Source of the DNA: Acidimicrobiales bacterium
Lineage (GTDB): Bacteria > Actinomycetota > Acidimicrobiia > Acidimicrobiales > SZUA-35
Length of the DNA stretch: 37,825 bases
Direction: 5' to 3'
NCBI GenBank assembly: GCA_024638815.1
Contig: JAHEJM010000028.1
Coordinates: 1,478-39,302, forward strand
Shown: piece by piece, positions 22,290 through 30,804 of the stretch
Layout: every line of letters begins with the position of its first letter
Position numbering within the stretch: position 1 is the first letter of the stretch
Position numbers and translations under genes: made by a program
The notes under the pieces: model-generated
The model's database searches: none
What the model saw: only the letters and a program-made list of their open reading frames with translations
Told to the model about the DNA's origin: nothing

Positions 22290-25200
22290 CTAGTGCGGCT
22301 CGATCACGACATCCTTCCAGAAGCCGGGGTACTTGACCGCAATGGTGGGATATCGCTTGACCCAGGGCTTGATCATGTGATCGACGCCGAAGTGGGTCAA
22401 CGGAACGACGGGCGCCTCCTCGGCCAAGATCTCCTCCGCCCGACGGTAGAGCGCAAGCCGTCCCGGCTGATCGACCGATCGGCCGGCCAGCTCGATAACA
22501 CCCCAGTATTCTTCGTTCGCCCAGACTGGTTGAGCCATCTCGACACCCACTCGCAGGAACGTATCGGGGTCGGGATAGTCGGCCCACCAGCCTGCGATCT
22601 TTACGGTCCCATGAGTGCGGCCACTCGGCGCAAGGAGAGCCTCGATACCGTGCGCTTCCGCAATCTCACAGCGGATCCCCAGGGTCGTCTGCCAGCTCTG
22701 TTGCAGGAACGAGGCGATGTGCCGCCGGGAAGGCATGCAGCTGATGGCAAGTTCCGGGAAGCCCTGACCGGCCGGAAAGCCGGCGGCGGCCAGGAGCTCC
22801 CGGGCCTTCTCCGGGTCGTGGGGCAAGGCGATGCCGTCGACGTGTCCGGGCATGCCCGGCGGCACGATCCCCGCGGTGATGGCGTCGCCGTAGCCATCGA
22901 GACGGCCACGGGCCAACAACGAACGGTCCAGGCCATGAGCAAGCGCCTGTCGAACCCGGCGGTCGATGAAGGCCGGATGTGCAGGGTCGACCCAGTAGAA
23001 CAAGGTTGTCAAGGACTTTCGAGCCGAGTACTCGGCGGGCTTGCGGCGACGTAGAGCGACCATGTCCTCGAGTTGGCCGAACCAGGTGGACAAGACGTCG
23101 AGCTCACCGGCTTCATACATCGCCATTTGTGTCTCACCCGGTACGCCAAGGGCGAGCTGGACCTGTTCGAGATTGCCCGTGAAGGCCCCGTGGAAGCGAT
23201 GATCGCGCTTCAGCACCATTGATGTGCCTCGCTCCCAGCTCTGCAGCCGGAACGGGCCGTTGGTCACGATGTGGTCGGGGCTCGCCCAATCGTTGCCATG
23301 CTCGAGGACAACATGTCGGGGGATCGGCAGCGAGACATAGTAGGCAAGATTGTGAATGAAGTAGCTGGTCGGCGCCTCGAGCTCGATCTCCAGTGCCCGG
23401 GCGTCGAGAGCACGGATGCCGACCCTTTCGAGATCGTCGTGTTGGCCGAGATGGTAGCCTTGTGCCCCTTTTCACCGGGTGGAGCAGTCGACCCGCAACC
23501 GGGGTGGCCGTCGCTGGATCGAGGGAGCGATGGTAGGTGAAGGCGAAGTCATGGGCCGTGACCGGCACCCCGTCACTCCAGAAGACGTCGTCGCGCATAT
23601 GAAAGATGTAGCGCCGCCCCCGGTCACGAATCTCCCAGCGATAGGCGACATCAGGCACGATCTCGCTCTCGGGTCCGAAGTCCACCAACCCGCTGAAGAG
23701 CTGTGTTGCAACCGGTGCACTCAAGCTCTGGCCGCCCATTGACGGATCGAGCGTTGCCGGGTCGTCCCATATCAATCGCAGGGGGTGCGGAGCATGTGAT
23801 GTCGCCCGATGCAAGCTGAACGTGCCGGCGTCCACCGCCTGCGGCCACAATGCGAACGCCTCGTCGAAGGCACGCTGGGCCCGGTCGTAGTCGAAGGCGT
23901 TCTGGAAGGTGAGACCAAGCTTCATCAGCGTGTGGGCGATGGCTTCGCGATCGCGCCGGTCCCGGAGAAGCTCGATGGCGCGACGATAGTGCTCGGCCGC
24001 TTCCTCCTGGGCGTACAACGCGTGGGCGCGATCTCCGGCTCGAATCAGGTAGACCACGGCATGCTCGACGTCGCCCGCCTCGCAGTAATGGTGGGCCAAC
24101 GTGGCCAGCACCGGCTCGACCTGGTCACCATGGATCTCCTCGACCGCGGCCGCAATCCGCCCATGCAGGGCACGCCGCTCGCTGTCGCCGAGCGAGCCGT
24201 AGAGGTAATGCTGGAACATCACGTGGGAGAATTGGAAGTGCGAAGACACGTGCTCGCCGATCTGAGCGCTTCCCGACGTGCGCACCAGTCCATGGCGACT
24301 GGCCAGAGCGCGGAGCCGGCGATCGACGTCGCCCACGCCCCCTACCGCAACGAGGAGCTCCGCTGTGAAGCGCTCACCCTGGACGGCGGCCGCCTCGAGC
24401 AGGCGGCGATCATCGGCGTCGAGTCGCACGAGCCGCTGCTCGATCACTGCACTCACGCGACTTGGCACCGCCTCCCAGTCGATGGGCTCGCCCTCGACCC
24501 AGCGCCCTTCGTCATCCTGAACCAACTGGCCCTGCTGGCGCATCTCGCGAAGGAGTTCCACCAGGAAGAGCGGGTGGCCGCGGGTGCGCCGGAACAGCTG
24601 AACCCGGAACGGCTCCCCCAACCGGTTGGGCTCGCCATCGAGCAGGGCATCACTCAGCCGGCGCGCCCTTTCCATGTCGAACTCTTGCAGATCGAGGTTG
24701 ATCGCCCCGTACAGCCGCTCGAACTCGAGGATGGTCTGTCGCAGCGTGTGTCCGGGCTCACCGTCGCCTGCCACCTCGATCTCGCTCGGGCGAAACGCAC
24801 CGGCGATGAGAATCCGGCTACCCTCGCCTCCGACCGAGATGGAAGAGCAGGCTGACCGAGGCGGCATCGGCCCACTGCAGGTCGTCGATCACCAGCATCA
24901 GCGGACGCTGCCGGGCCAGCGTCTGCAGCGCTGTGGTCAGCTGATCGAAGAGCGGACTCCGCTCGATGTCGTCCCCCTCCCCCGTGGAACCATCCGGTCC
25001 AAGCCATCGGGCAATGCTGGCGGCCGGCACGAGGGTTCCGACCAGGGATGGGGCCACACGCCGGATGATGCCGGCGGCATCCGGGGCCGCCGCCCACAGC
25101 CGTTCGATCTGTCCTGGCAGGAGAGGTCCACTCTGACCCCGCCGCTCGAGGTCTCCCACCAGTGTGAGCAGGATGTCGCGGAACGGGAGGTTGGGGCCGA

Positions 25201-25530
25201 CTGCGGTGGAGGCGAGTCGGCAACGATCGGTCGTTGATCGAGCGGCATCCGGTGGATGGCGCGCTCGCCGAGGGCACCAACGATGAAGTCATCCTGCTCG
25301 GCGTCGGGGACCGGGAGCGCATCGGCCAGCCGCTGCGCCATCAGACGCGACGGCCGTCGTTCGTCGTGCTCGATCTTCTTGATCGTGACGACTGCGCACG
25401 CCACCTTGCGAGCAAGCGCAGCCTGTGTCAGATCGAGCGCCAGCCGGCGCCGTCTGACCCAGTATCCGAACGAGCTCGTGTCGTTTCCCGGCAGGCGTTC
25501 CGCCACTGGTACCTCCCCTGTATCCCTCAT
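22290..25530 (-). pseudogene. Broken XRE-HTH / AAA ATPase / TPR / solute-binding (SBP family 5) fusion gene
   Basis: Read in order, four parts of one regulator can be seen in three different frames. From the ATG at 25530 there is an XRE-type helix-turn-helix (WVRRRRLALDLTQAALAR, VTIKKIEHDERRPSR). After a frame change near 25160-25240 comes an ATPase segment, LPFRDILLTLVGDLERRG, with Walker B LMLVIDDLQWADAASVSLLFHLGRR. A one-base shift near 24829 leads to RILIAGAFRPSE, GHPLFLVELLREM and TPR-like helices to about 23850. A solute-binding family 5 domain follows (LIWDDPATLDPSMGGQ, DVFWSDGVPVTAHDFAFTYHRSLDP), then another one-base shift at 23465-23472 (an A4G4 run) into TNGPFRLQSWERG and the true C-terminus. 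No P-loop (GxxxxGKT) exists in any frame ahead of Walker B. Either the gene is decayed, or the two single-base shifts are sequencing errors in a gene that has lost its P-loop. Confidence 0.8.
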
Positions 25531-25626
25531 GTATCTCTCGGGCGTACCCGGTGGGGGCCGGCTACTGGTCCAATGACCTCGAAGGAACCCTTCCTTCAAC
25601 CGTACTAGACCAGAGAGGTAACGGAA

Positions 25627-25902
25627 ATGCCGAAATACGTCATCGAGCGATACATACCCGAGGCCGGGCGGCTGAGCCCGGACCAGCTCCAGGCCATCTC
25701 GCAGCAGTCTTGCAGCGTGCTTTCGGAGCTGGGCCCTGCCATTCAATGGGTGCAGAGCTACGTCACGGAGGACCGAATCTACTGCACCTACATCGCCCCC
25801 GACGAGGCGATGGTCCGCGAACACGCCCGCCGCGGCGGATTCCCCGCCGATCGGGTTGTGGCCGTTCAGGCAACCATCGACCCCACCACCGCCGAGGGGT
25901 AG
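25627..25902 (+). CDS. DUF4242 (SCO4226-type) small protein
   Basis: A 91-residue DUF4242 protein: MPKYVIERYIPEAGRLSPDQL, CSVLSELGPAIQWVQSYVTEDRIYCTYIAPDEAMVREHARRGGFPADRV. The family has a ferredoxin-like fold and the Streptomyces member SCO4226 was described as nickel-binding; the His and two Cys here could bind metal, but the function is unproven. AGAGAGG precedes the ATG. It is divergent from the broken HTH-ATPase regulator, with 96 bases between the starts, suggesting it was that regulator's partner or target. It is intact, while its neighbour is not. Confidence 0.85.
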   Translation: MPKYVIERYIPEAGRLSPDQLQAISQQSCSVLSELGPAIQWVQSYVTEDRIYCTYIAPDEAMVREHARRGGFPADRVVAVQATIDPTTAEG

Positions 25903-25912
25903 GTGCGACACC

Positions 25913-26281
25913 ATGTGCTCCTATCCCGTCCGTCATCTGAACGATGACCCCGTCGACCACACACTCGACACGGCAGCTGCCGCTGTTGTGTTGCCGCCGG
26001 CACGGACCCGGGTGTTCCGAGTCGGCGGACATCCTCGGAGTCGGGCCATCGTGATGGCCGCCCTGAGCCTTCTCGCCACGATGCCCGTTGCGTTGGCCGT
26101 CGCTGTTCCCGTGGCCGCATCGGTGACGGCCACCGACGCGAGCACCTGCACCTTCGGTGGACGATACCGACCGGCCTGCCAACGCACGGCCGGAGCCGCT
26201 GACGGCTGGTTCGAAGCCGGAGACCTCCAGGGGCCGACGAACGGCGAATCCACACCGGTGCGAAACCTTGCGGTCCGATAG
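25913..26281 (+). CDS. Small hypothetical protein with one membrane/signal segment
   Basis: A 122-residue ORF starting ten bases after the DUF4242 stop, with AGGTG upstream of the ATG. Residues about 42-65 are hydrophobic (AIVMAALSLLATMPVALAVAVPVAASV) after a basic stretch, so it is either a membrane anchor or a late signal peptide ending AxA. The rest is a short polar tail with two cysteines (STCTF, RPACQR). No family is recognised. Third-position GC is fairly high, supporting coding, but it could be a fortuitous frame. It is probably cotranscribed with the DUF4242 gene. Confidence 0.5.
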   Translation: MCSYPVRHLNDDPVDHTLDTAAAAVVLPPARTRVFRVGGHPRSRAIVMAALSLLATMPVALAVAVPVAASVTATDASTCTFGGRYRPACQRTAGAADGWFEAGDLQGPTNGESTPVRNLAVR

Positions 26282-26320
26282 CCTCGGGCCCTTCGAACAC
26301 GACGACCTGCGGGTGCGCAG

Positions 26321-26380
26321 TGAATCGGCTCAGACGTTGAACTCTGAGCCGATTCAACCGCATGGGTCACGACGACCCAT
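26321..26380. terminator. Two tandem perfect hairpins between convergent genes
   Basis: Bases 26321-26356 form a perfect 13-bp stem (arm TGAATCGGCTCAG), or 14 bp counting an inner A-T pair, with a loop of about eight bases. Bases 26362-26380 form ATGGGTC-ACGAC-GACCCAT, 7 bp. They lie between the small membrane-protein gene and the convergent CoA-transferase. Bidirectional termination is likely; no strong T-run follows. Confidence 0.55.
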
Positions 26381-26547
26381 ATTTCCCCCTCAAGCAGGAC
26401 GGGGTGAACGGCATGCCACCCGATCCGAGCAGAAGGTGCCGGGACCGTACATTTCGGGGACATTACCGGAGCGTTAGGCGAATGTTACCCTTGTCACGCC
26501 GAAAGCGCCATACCCAATCTTGTTTTTCGTGCTAGGAGAATCCGAGG

Positions 26548-27804
26548 TCATCGGCACCCGAGTGCGGACCGATGGTCGGCGTGGGCCACGGCGGTCAAGC
26601 GCCGCGCCCGGCCCTCGAAGTCGATACCGGCCAGTTCGGCCACACCGTTCTCGGTGACGACATAGTCGGCCAGATAGCGACTCACGGTAACCGGGGCCGG
26701 CGGCTCGATGGCGGCCACGATGCGCGACACCGCACCGGAGCGAGCCGTCGACGGCAGGACCACGATGTTGCGGCCACCCTCCGACAGCCAGGCCGCATTG
26801 GCGAAATCGGGCTGGCCACCCGGACCCGACACCACACGCCCGGCCACCGCCTCGGCGTTCACCGACCCGTCCAGGGCGACTTCGACCGCCGAGTTGATGG
26901 CGGTGAATCGGTCCTGGGTGGCAAGGGTCGGTATGCCGTGGCTGTAGTTGGAGGCCACGACCACCACGTCGTCCCGGCCATGAAGCCAGCGCACCGCCTC
27001 CCGGGTGCCGACCAGGGCCGAGGTGATGTGCAGCCCGGCGTCGACGGTCTTGGCCGAGCCATCCATCGCCCCCCGCTCGATCAGGTCGATGGCGGCATCG
27101 CCCAGCATGCCGCTGTGAAGGCCCAGATGACGATGCTGAGCCAGGGCGGCCAGGGCGGCGTCGGGCAACCCACCGATTCCGTACTCGATGGTGGCTCCGT
27201 CGCTCACCAACCGGGCCACCAGTTCGGCGATGGCCCCCGCCACCGGATCGGGGCCGGCGTTCGGCGGCGTCGGAGCGTCGGGCGATGGCAGGCAGACCAG
27301 GTCGTGGGCTTCGACCTCCACCAGCAGGTCGAACTCGTGGCGCTCGCAGGCCACCGGACCTCGAACAAAGGGCATCGCCGGGTTGACCTCGGCGATGACG
27401 AGGGGCGCGGTACGAACCAACTCGACCGCGGCCCCGCCCAGGGCCCCCAGGCTGAACCGCCCATCCGGTCCCGGTGGGCTGACCTGGACCAGTACCACGT
27501 CGACCTCCAACGGCCCCCCGTTGGTGAAGAGTCGGAAGAACTGTGACGATCGAGCCGGTACGAGACGAAGCCGGTCGGCCGGCAGACCGGCCGTGGCCCG
27601 CGATGGCTGAACCGACAGGTGACGAAACGGCGTGCCCGACCCGAAGGTGGCCAACGGCTCAAGAAGGTAGTCGGAGGCGGTTTCGATGTTGGACCACCGG
27701 TCCGGCTCCTCGGCCATGGCCTCGACCAGTGCCGTCGGGGTGCCCATGAGGGCCGACACATAGACCCGTGACCCGTCGGCGATCATGGCCATGGCGTCGG
27801 TCAT
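26548..27804 (-). CDS. Acetyl-CoA hydrolase / 4-hydroxybutyrate CoA-transferase family protein
   Basis: A protein of 418 residues from the ATG at 27804, in the CoA-transferase family that moves CoA between acyl groups such as acetate, butyrate or 4-hydroxybutyrate. Recognisable parts are DGSRVYVSALMGTPTALVEAM at the start, VIAEVNPAMPFVRG, IEYGIGGLPDAALAAL, DAGLHITSALVGTRE, and NSAVEVALDGSVNAEAV, whose Glu is the likely nucleophile that forms the CoA thioester. GPGGQPDFANAAWLSEGGRNIVVLPST follows. An alternative GTG at 27885, four bases past the dapE stop with GAGGG upstream, would add 27 residues and couple it to dapE. The substrate is not determined. It lies downstream of dapE without a clear terminator. 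Confidence 0.88.
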   Translation of the reverse strand: MTDAMAMIADGSRVYVSALMGTPTALVEAMAEEPDRWSNIETASDYLLEPLATFGSGTPFRHLSVQPSRATAGLPADRLRLVPARSSQFFRLFTNGGPLEVDVVLVQVSPPGPDGRFSLGALGGAAVELVRTAPLVIAEVNPAMPFVRGPVACERHEFDLLVEVEAHDLVCLPSPDAPTPPNAGPDPVAGAIAELVARLVSDGATIEYGIGGLPDAALAALAQHRHLGLHSGMLGDAAIDLIERGAMDGSAKTVDAGLHITSALVGTREAVRWLHGRDDVVVVASNYSHGIPTLATQDRFTAINSAVEVALDGSVNAEAVAGRVVSGPGGQPDFANAAWLSEGGRNIVVLPSTARSGAVSRIVAAIEPPAPVTVSRYLADYVVTENGVAELAGIDFEGRARRLTAVAHADHRSALGCR

Positions 27805-27888
27805 GGTCCCGGACCGTCCGTCTCGTCGGCGCACCGGCGCCGGCAGTTGGCCGTCACGATCCAGGGCCGATCGGGCGATGGCCACCGG

Positions 27889-29001
27889 TCAGCGGCCCTC
27901 GGCGTCCGGATCCGACGGTTCGGTGATCAAGCGATACAAGGCCCGATGGACGGTCTCCAACGACTCCCGCTCCAGCCGTTCGTCGGCGGCGTGGGCCAGG
28001 GTGGGATCGCCGGGACCGAAGTTGGTGGCCGCCACCCCCAGTTGATCGAACCGAGCCACGTCGGTCCACGCCAGCTTGGCCCGAACGTCGAGATCGTTGT
28101 CGCTGATCAGCCGTTCCAGCAGGGGATGACCGAGCGAGGGGGCGCACGCCGGCGAATGGTCCACCACCATCAGGCGATCACCGTTCTTCCCGCTGCCCGA
28201 GCCGAGATCCGTGTCGGCGAACGGAGCCAGCATGTCCCGCATGTGGGCGTAAGCCTCGTCACCGGTGCGATCGGGGGCGTAACGATAATGAATGGCCAGG
28301 GTGACCTCGTCGGGAATCACATTGCCGGCCACCCCACCGTGTATCGTCACGGCCTGAACCGACTCCCGGTAGGTACACCCGTCGATGACGGGGGTTCGGA
28401 CCTGGTGGTTGGCCAGCGCCTCCAGTACCGGGGCCAGACGATGGATGGCGTTGCGGCCCATCCACGGGCGGGCGGTGTGGGCTCGAGCCCCGGTCAGGGT
28501 CAGCTCGAATCGCATGGCCCCCTGGCAGCCGGCCTCGATCACCGCCCCCGTCGGCTCGCCCACGATGGCGCAATCGCCGTGCAGAAGGTGGGGGGCTTCA
28601 GCGATGAGTTCGTTGAGCCCGTTGTGTTCCTGGGCCACCTCTTCTCGGGCGTAGAAGACGAAGGTAAGATCGAGAGCCGGGTCGGGCACTGTGCGGGCCA
28701 GGTGAAGGAAGACGGCCAGCCCGCCCTTCATGTCGGTCGAACCCAGACCCCACAGGGTGTCACCGTCGATGCGGGCGGCGGCGTTGTTGTTGGCCGGCAC
28801 GGTGTCGGTGTGGCCGACCAGCAGCAGCCGGCGGTTGCGACCGAGCTCGGTGCGGGCCACCAGATTGTCGCCGATGCGGGTCACGGTCAGATGATCGAGA
28901 CCGGCCAGCTCGGCCTCCAGCCAATCGACGAACGGCCGTTCTTCAAACGAGATCGACGGCATATCGACAAGTTGGGCGGTGAGGGCCAACAGATCAGCCA
29001 T
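27889..29001 (-). CDS. dapE: Succinyl-diaminopimelate desuccinylase
   Basis: A 370-residue M20 metallopeptidase-fold enzyme that removes succinate from N-succinyl-LL-2,6-diaminopimelate. The dizinc ligands are visible: His and Asp in LLVGHTDTVP, Asp in GSTDMKGG, the Glu pair in FYAREEVAQEH, Glu in IVGEPTG, and the late His in DPTLAHAADER. The dimerisation insert (TARPWMGRNAIHRL to NVIPDEV) is present. The start is the ATG at 29001, with TACCGT six bases upstream; a longer frame upstream belongs to the divergent gene's region. It is the last step before dapF in the succinylase route, whose other genes lie at 29863-34450. Confidence 0.93.
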   Translation of the reverse strand: MADLLALTAQLVDMPSISFEERPFVDWLEAELAGLDHLTVTRIGDNLVARTELGRNRRLLLVGHTDTVPANNNAAARIDGDTLWGLGSTDMKGGLAVFLHLARTVPDPALDLTFVFYAREEVAQEHNGLNELIAEAPHLLHGDCAIVGEPTGAVIEAGCQGAMRFELTLTGARAHTARPWMGRNAIHRLAPVLEALANHQVRTPVIDGCTYRESVQAVTIHGGVAGNVIPDEVTLAIHYRYAPDRTGDEAYAHMRDMLAPFADTDLGSGSGKNGDRLMVVDHSPACAPSLGHPLLERLISDNDLDVRAKLAWTDVARFDQLGVAATNFGPGDPTLAHAADERLERESLETVHRALYRLITEPSDPDAEGR

Positions 29002-29007
29002 GGGCCC

Positions 29008-29013
29008 ACGGTA
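29008..29013 (-). promoter_or_regulatory. dapE: -10 hexamer TACCGT for dapE
   Basis: TACCGT lies six bases before the dapE ATG at 29001, back to back with the TAGTCT hexamer of the divergent gene. The two leaderless promoters sit within 17 bases of each other. Confidence 0.6.
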
Positions 29014-29018
29014 GCCGG

Positions 29019-29024
29019 TAGTCT
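29019..29024 (+). promoter_or_regulatory. -10 hexamer TAGTCT for the membrane-protein gene
   Basis: TAGTCT ends eight bases before the ATG at 29033 and five before the GTG at 29030, so transcription probably starts at or next to the start codon. Confidence 0.5.
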
Positions 29025-29032
29025 GAACAGTG

Positions 29033-29440
29033 ATGTCAACTGCAGATGCCGCTGTCGAATCCGCTTCCTCCGGTTCCGGCCAAGGGATCAAGGAAGCCAC
29101 CGGCCCCGGTGCCGACTCGGTCCGAACCGAATCGGTTCGCCCCGAATCGGTTCGCGCCGAGCGCCTTTTCAGCAAGTCCATCGTGGTCTCCGGTATCCGG
29201 TGTCTGCTGGCCTACATCGTGTTGCCCTTCGTCACCCCGTTCATCGGATTGGCCCCGGGGGTGGGCGCCGGCTTCGGCCTGGTCATCGGGCTCGTCGCCA
29301 TCGCCGCCAACCTGTTCAGCATCCGGCGGTTCTGGCGGGCCGACCATCGTTGGAAAGTCCCCGTCACCGTGCTGCACGTGGCGGTGATCGGGCTCCTCGT
29401 CGTGCTGGTCATCAACGACATCCGGGAGCTGATGGGATGA
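29033..29440 (+). CDS. Small membrane protein with repeat-bearing N-terminus
   Basis: A 135-residue protein with a polar N-terminus of about 50 residues, then three hydrophobic segments (IRCLLAYIVLPFVTPFIGLAPGVG, GLVIGLVAIAANLFSI, VTVLHVAVIGLLVVLVIND). The N-terminal part contains a five-residue repeat, VRTES-VRPES-VRAER, encoded by the 15-base repeat at 29114-29158. I do not recognise a family. The gene is divergent from dapE and 16 bases ahead of a YbaN/DUF454 gene, so the two form a small membrane-protein operon. Both ATG at 29033 and GTG at 29030 are possible starts. Confidence 0.7.
   Translation: MSTADAAVESASSGSGQGIKEATGPGADSVRTESVRPESVRAERLFSKSIVVSGIRCLLAYIVLPFVTPFIGLAPGVGAGFGLVIGLVAIAANLFSIRRFWRADHRWKVPVTVLHVAVIGLLVVLVINDIRELMG
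29114..29158 (+). repeat. Three 15-base tandem repeats inside a coding region
   Basis: Units GACTCGGTCCGAACC, GAATCGGTTCGCCCC and GAATCGGTTCGCGCC follow each other without gaps. The last two differ at one base. The period is in frame, so copy-number change would add or remove five residues without a frameshift. Confidence 0.8.
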
Positions 29441-29456
29441 GGCCGGAGCTCGCCTG

Positions 29457-29891
29457 ATGCGGCCGTTCTTCCTGGTTGCCGGATTTCTCTGTGTCGGTCT
29501 GGGCTGGGTCGGCCTGGTCACGCCGGGCATGCCCGGCACCGTGTTCTTCGTGGCCGCCACCTGGTGCTTTTCCCGCTCCAACCCCCGGCTCGAGCGGTGG
29601 GTGCTCGAGTTGCCCGGCGTCGGGCAACTGGTCGACGACTATCGCAGCGGCCTCGGTATGCCCCGGCGGGCCAAGATCACGGCCATCACCTGCATTGTCG
29701 TTGCCTGCAGTTTCAGCGCCGGATACGCCATCGAACCGACCTGGGTCCGCATCGTCGTGGCCCTCACCGGACTGGTCGGCGTGTGGTACGTCGGCCGGCG
29801 GATTCCGACCCGGGAGCACATGGTGGCGGACCGGGACGACGACACCGCTCCGACCCCCAGCGCTACTGGCCGGAGTGAAGGGCCTCGTTGA
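29457..29891 (+). CDS. YbaN / DUF454 family membrane protein
   Basis: A 144-residue protein of the DUF454 (YbaN) family. The family hallmark is at the N-terminus: [47 protein letters not shown], followed by [18 protein letters not shown] and a second membrane region ([32 protein letters not shown]). Function is unknown in the family. The ATG has GGAG eight bases upstream. Its last 29 bases overlap the 3' end of the convergent dapD gene. Confidence 0.85.
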   Translation: MRPFFLVAGFLCVGLGWVGLVTPGMPGTVFFVAATWCFSRSNPRLERWVLELPGVGQLVDDYRSGLGMPRRAKITAITCIVVACSFSAGYAIEPTWVRIVVALTGLVGVWYVGRRIPTREHMVADRDDDTAPTPSATGRSEGPR

Positions 29892-30762
29892 TCCCACCCC
29901 ATCGTGAAGGGTCGGACTCCCGCACCTCGATCTTGCCCGTCGTCGAGTTCTGCAGATAGAGCAGACCGGGTCGACCCGACAGCTCCTTGGCCTTGACCTG
30001 CTCGCCCCCCGGCAGGGTGACGATGGTTCCCGCCGTCACATAGACACCGGCGGCAACGGTGCAGCCTTCCCCCAACGAGATCCCGATTCCGGCGTTGGCT
30101 CCGATGAGGCAGTGCTCCCCCACCGTGATCTTCTCCGTCCCGCCACCGGACAGGGTGCCCATGATGGACGCACCGCCACCGACATCGCTGTTGGCGCCGA
30201 CGATGACCCCCTGGCTGATACGGCCCTCCACCATGGCCGGTCCCAACGTGCCGGCATTGAAGTTGATGAACCCCTCGTGCATGACCGTGGTGCCCTCGGC
30301 CAGGTGAGCCCCGAGGCGGACCCTGGTGGCATCGGCGATACGAATGCCCGACGGCACCACGTAGTCGCACATGTGGGGGAACTTGTCGACGCCCCGGACC
30401 ATGACCACATGGCCCTGAGCCCCGGCACCGGCCCGCAGCGAATCAAGCCGCTCCGGCACCACCGGCCCGGCGCTGGTCCAGGCCACATTGGCCAGCACGC
30501 CGAAGATGCCCTCGACGCTGATCGAGTTGGGGGTGACATGGCGCCGGGACAGCAGATGGAGACGTAGGTAGGCATCGGCGGCGTCGGCCGGACGTTGGTC
30601 CAGATCCTCGATGGTGGTGGTGACGACCTCGCCCCGGATCATGCCCAGCTGCTCGGCCGGACAGGTCCGCTTGGGATCGACGCCGTCACCGGGGTACCAG
30701 ACGTCGAGTCGGGTTCCGGTCTCGGCGTCAACGTAGCTGTGTCCTGTGGCAGTCACGGTCAT
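29863..30762 (-). CDS. dapD: Tetrahydrodipicolinate N-succinyltransferase
   Basis: A 299-residue enzyme that transfers succinate from succinyl-CoA to tetrahydrodipicolinate, the first step of the succinylase branch of lysine and meso-DAP synthesis. The C-terminal half is a left-handed beta helix with hexapeptide repeats ([67 protein letters not shown]). The N-terminal domain is of the actinobacterial type. The ATG at 30762 is chosen because TAGGCT ends six bases upstream; an in-frame GTG at 30768 would overlap the promoter. The 3' end overlaps the convergent DUF454 gene by 29 bases. Confidence 0.93.
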   Translation of the reverse strand: MTVTATGHSYVDAETGTRLDVWYPGDGVDPKRTCPAEQLGMIRGEVVTTTIEDLDQRPADAADAYLRLHLLSRRHVTPNSISVEGIFGVLANVAWTSAGPVVPERLDSLRAGAGAQGHVVMVRGVDKFPHMCDYVVPSGIRIADATRVRLGAHLAEGTTVMHEGFINFNAGTLGPAMVEGRISQGVIVGANSDVGGGASIMGTLSGGGTEKITVGEHCLIGANAGIGISLGEGCTVAAGVYVTAGTIVTLPGGEQVKAKELSGRPGLLYLQNSTTGKIEVRESDPSRWGGINEALHSGQ

Positions 30763-30768
30763 GCCCAC

Positions 30769-30774
30769 AGCCTA
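30769..30774 (-). promoter_or_regulatory. dapD: -10 hexamer TAGGCT for dapD
   Basis: TAGGCT ends six bases before the ATG at 30762. The GTG at 30768 abuts the hexamer and is ruled out as a start by this promoter. Confidence 0.6.
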
Positions 30775-30804
30775 CGGGACTTGGCCGATGGGTCACATGC
30801 GGAC

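Noticed and set aside
23465-23472. Programmed ribosomal frameshift in the fusion gene
   Set aside because: The needed shift is +1 without a classic slippery site or following structure, and the same gene has another frame break and a missing P-loop, so decay or read error is simpler.
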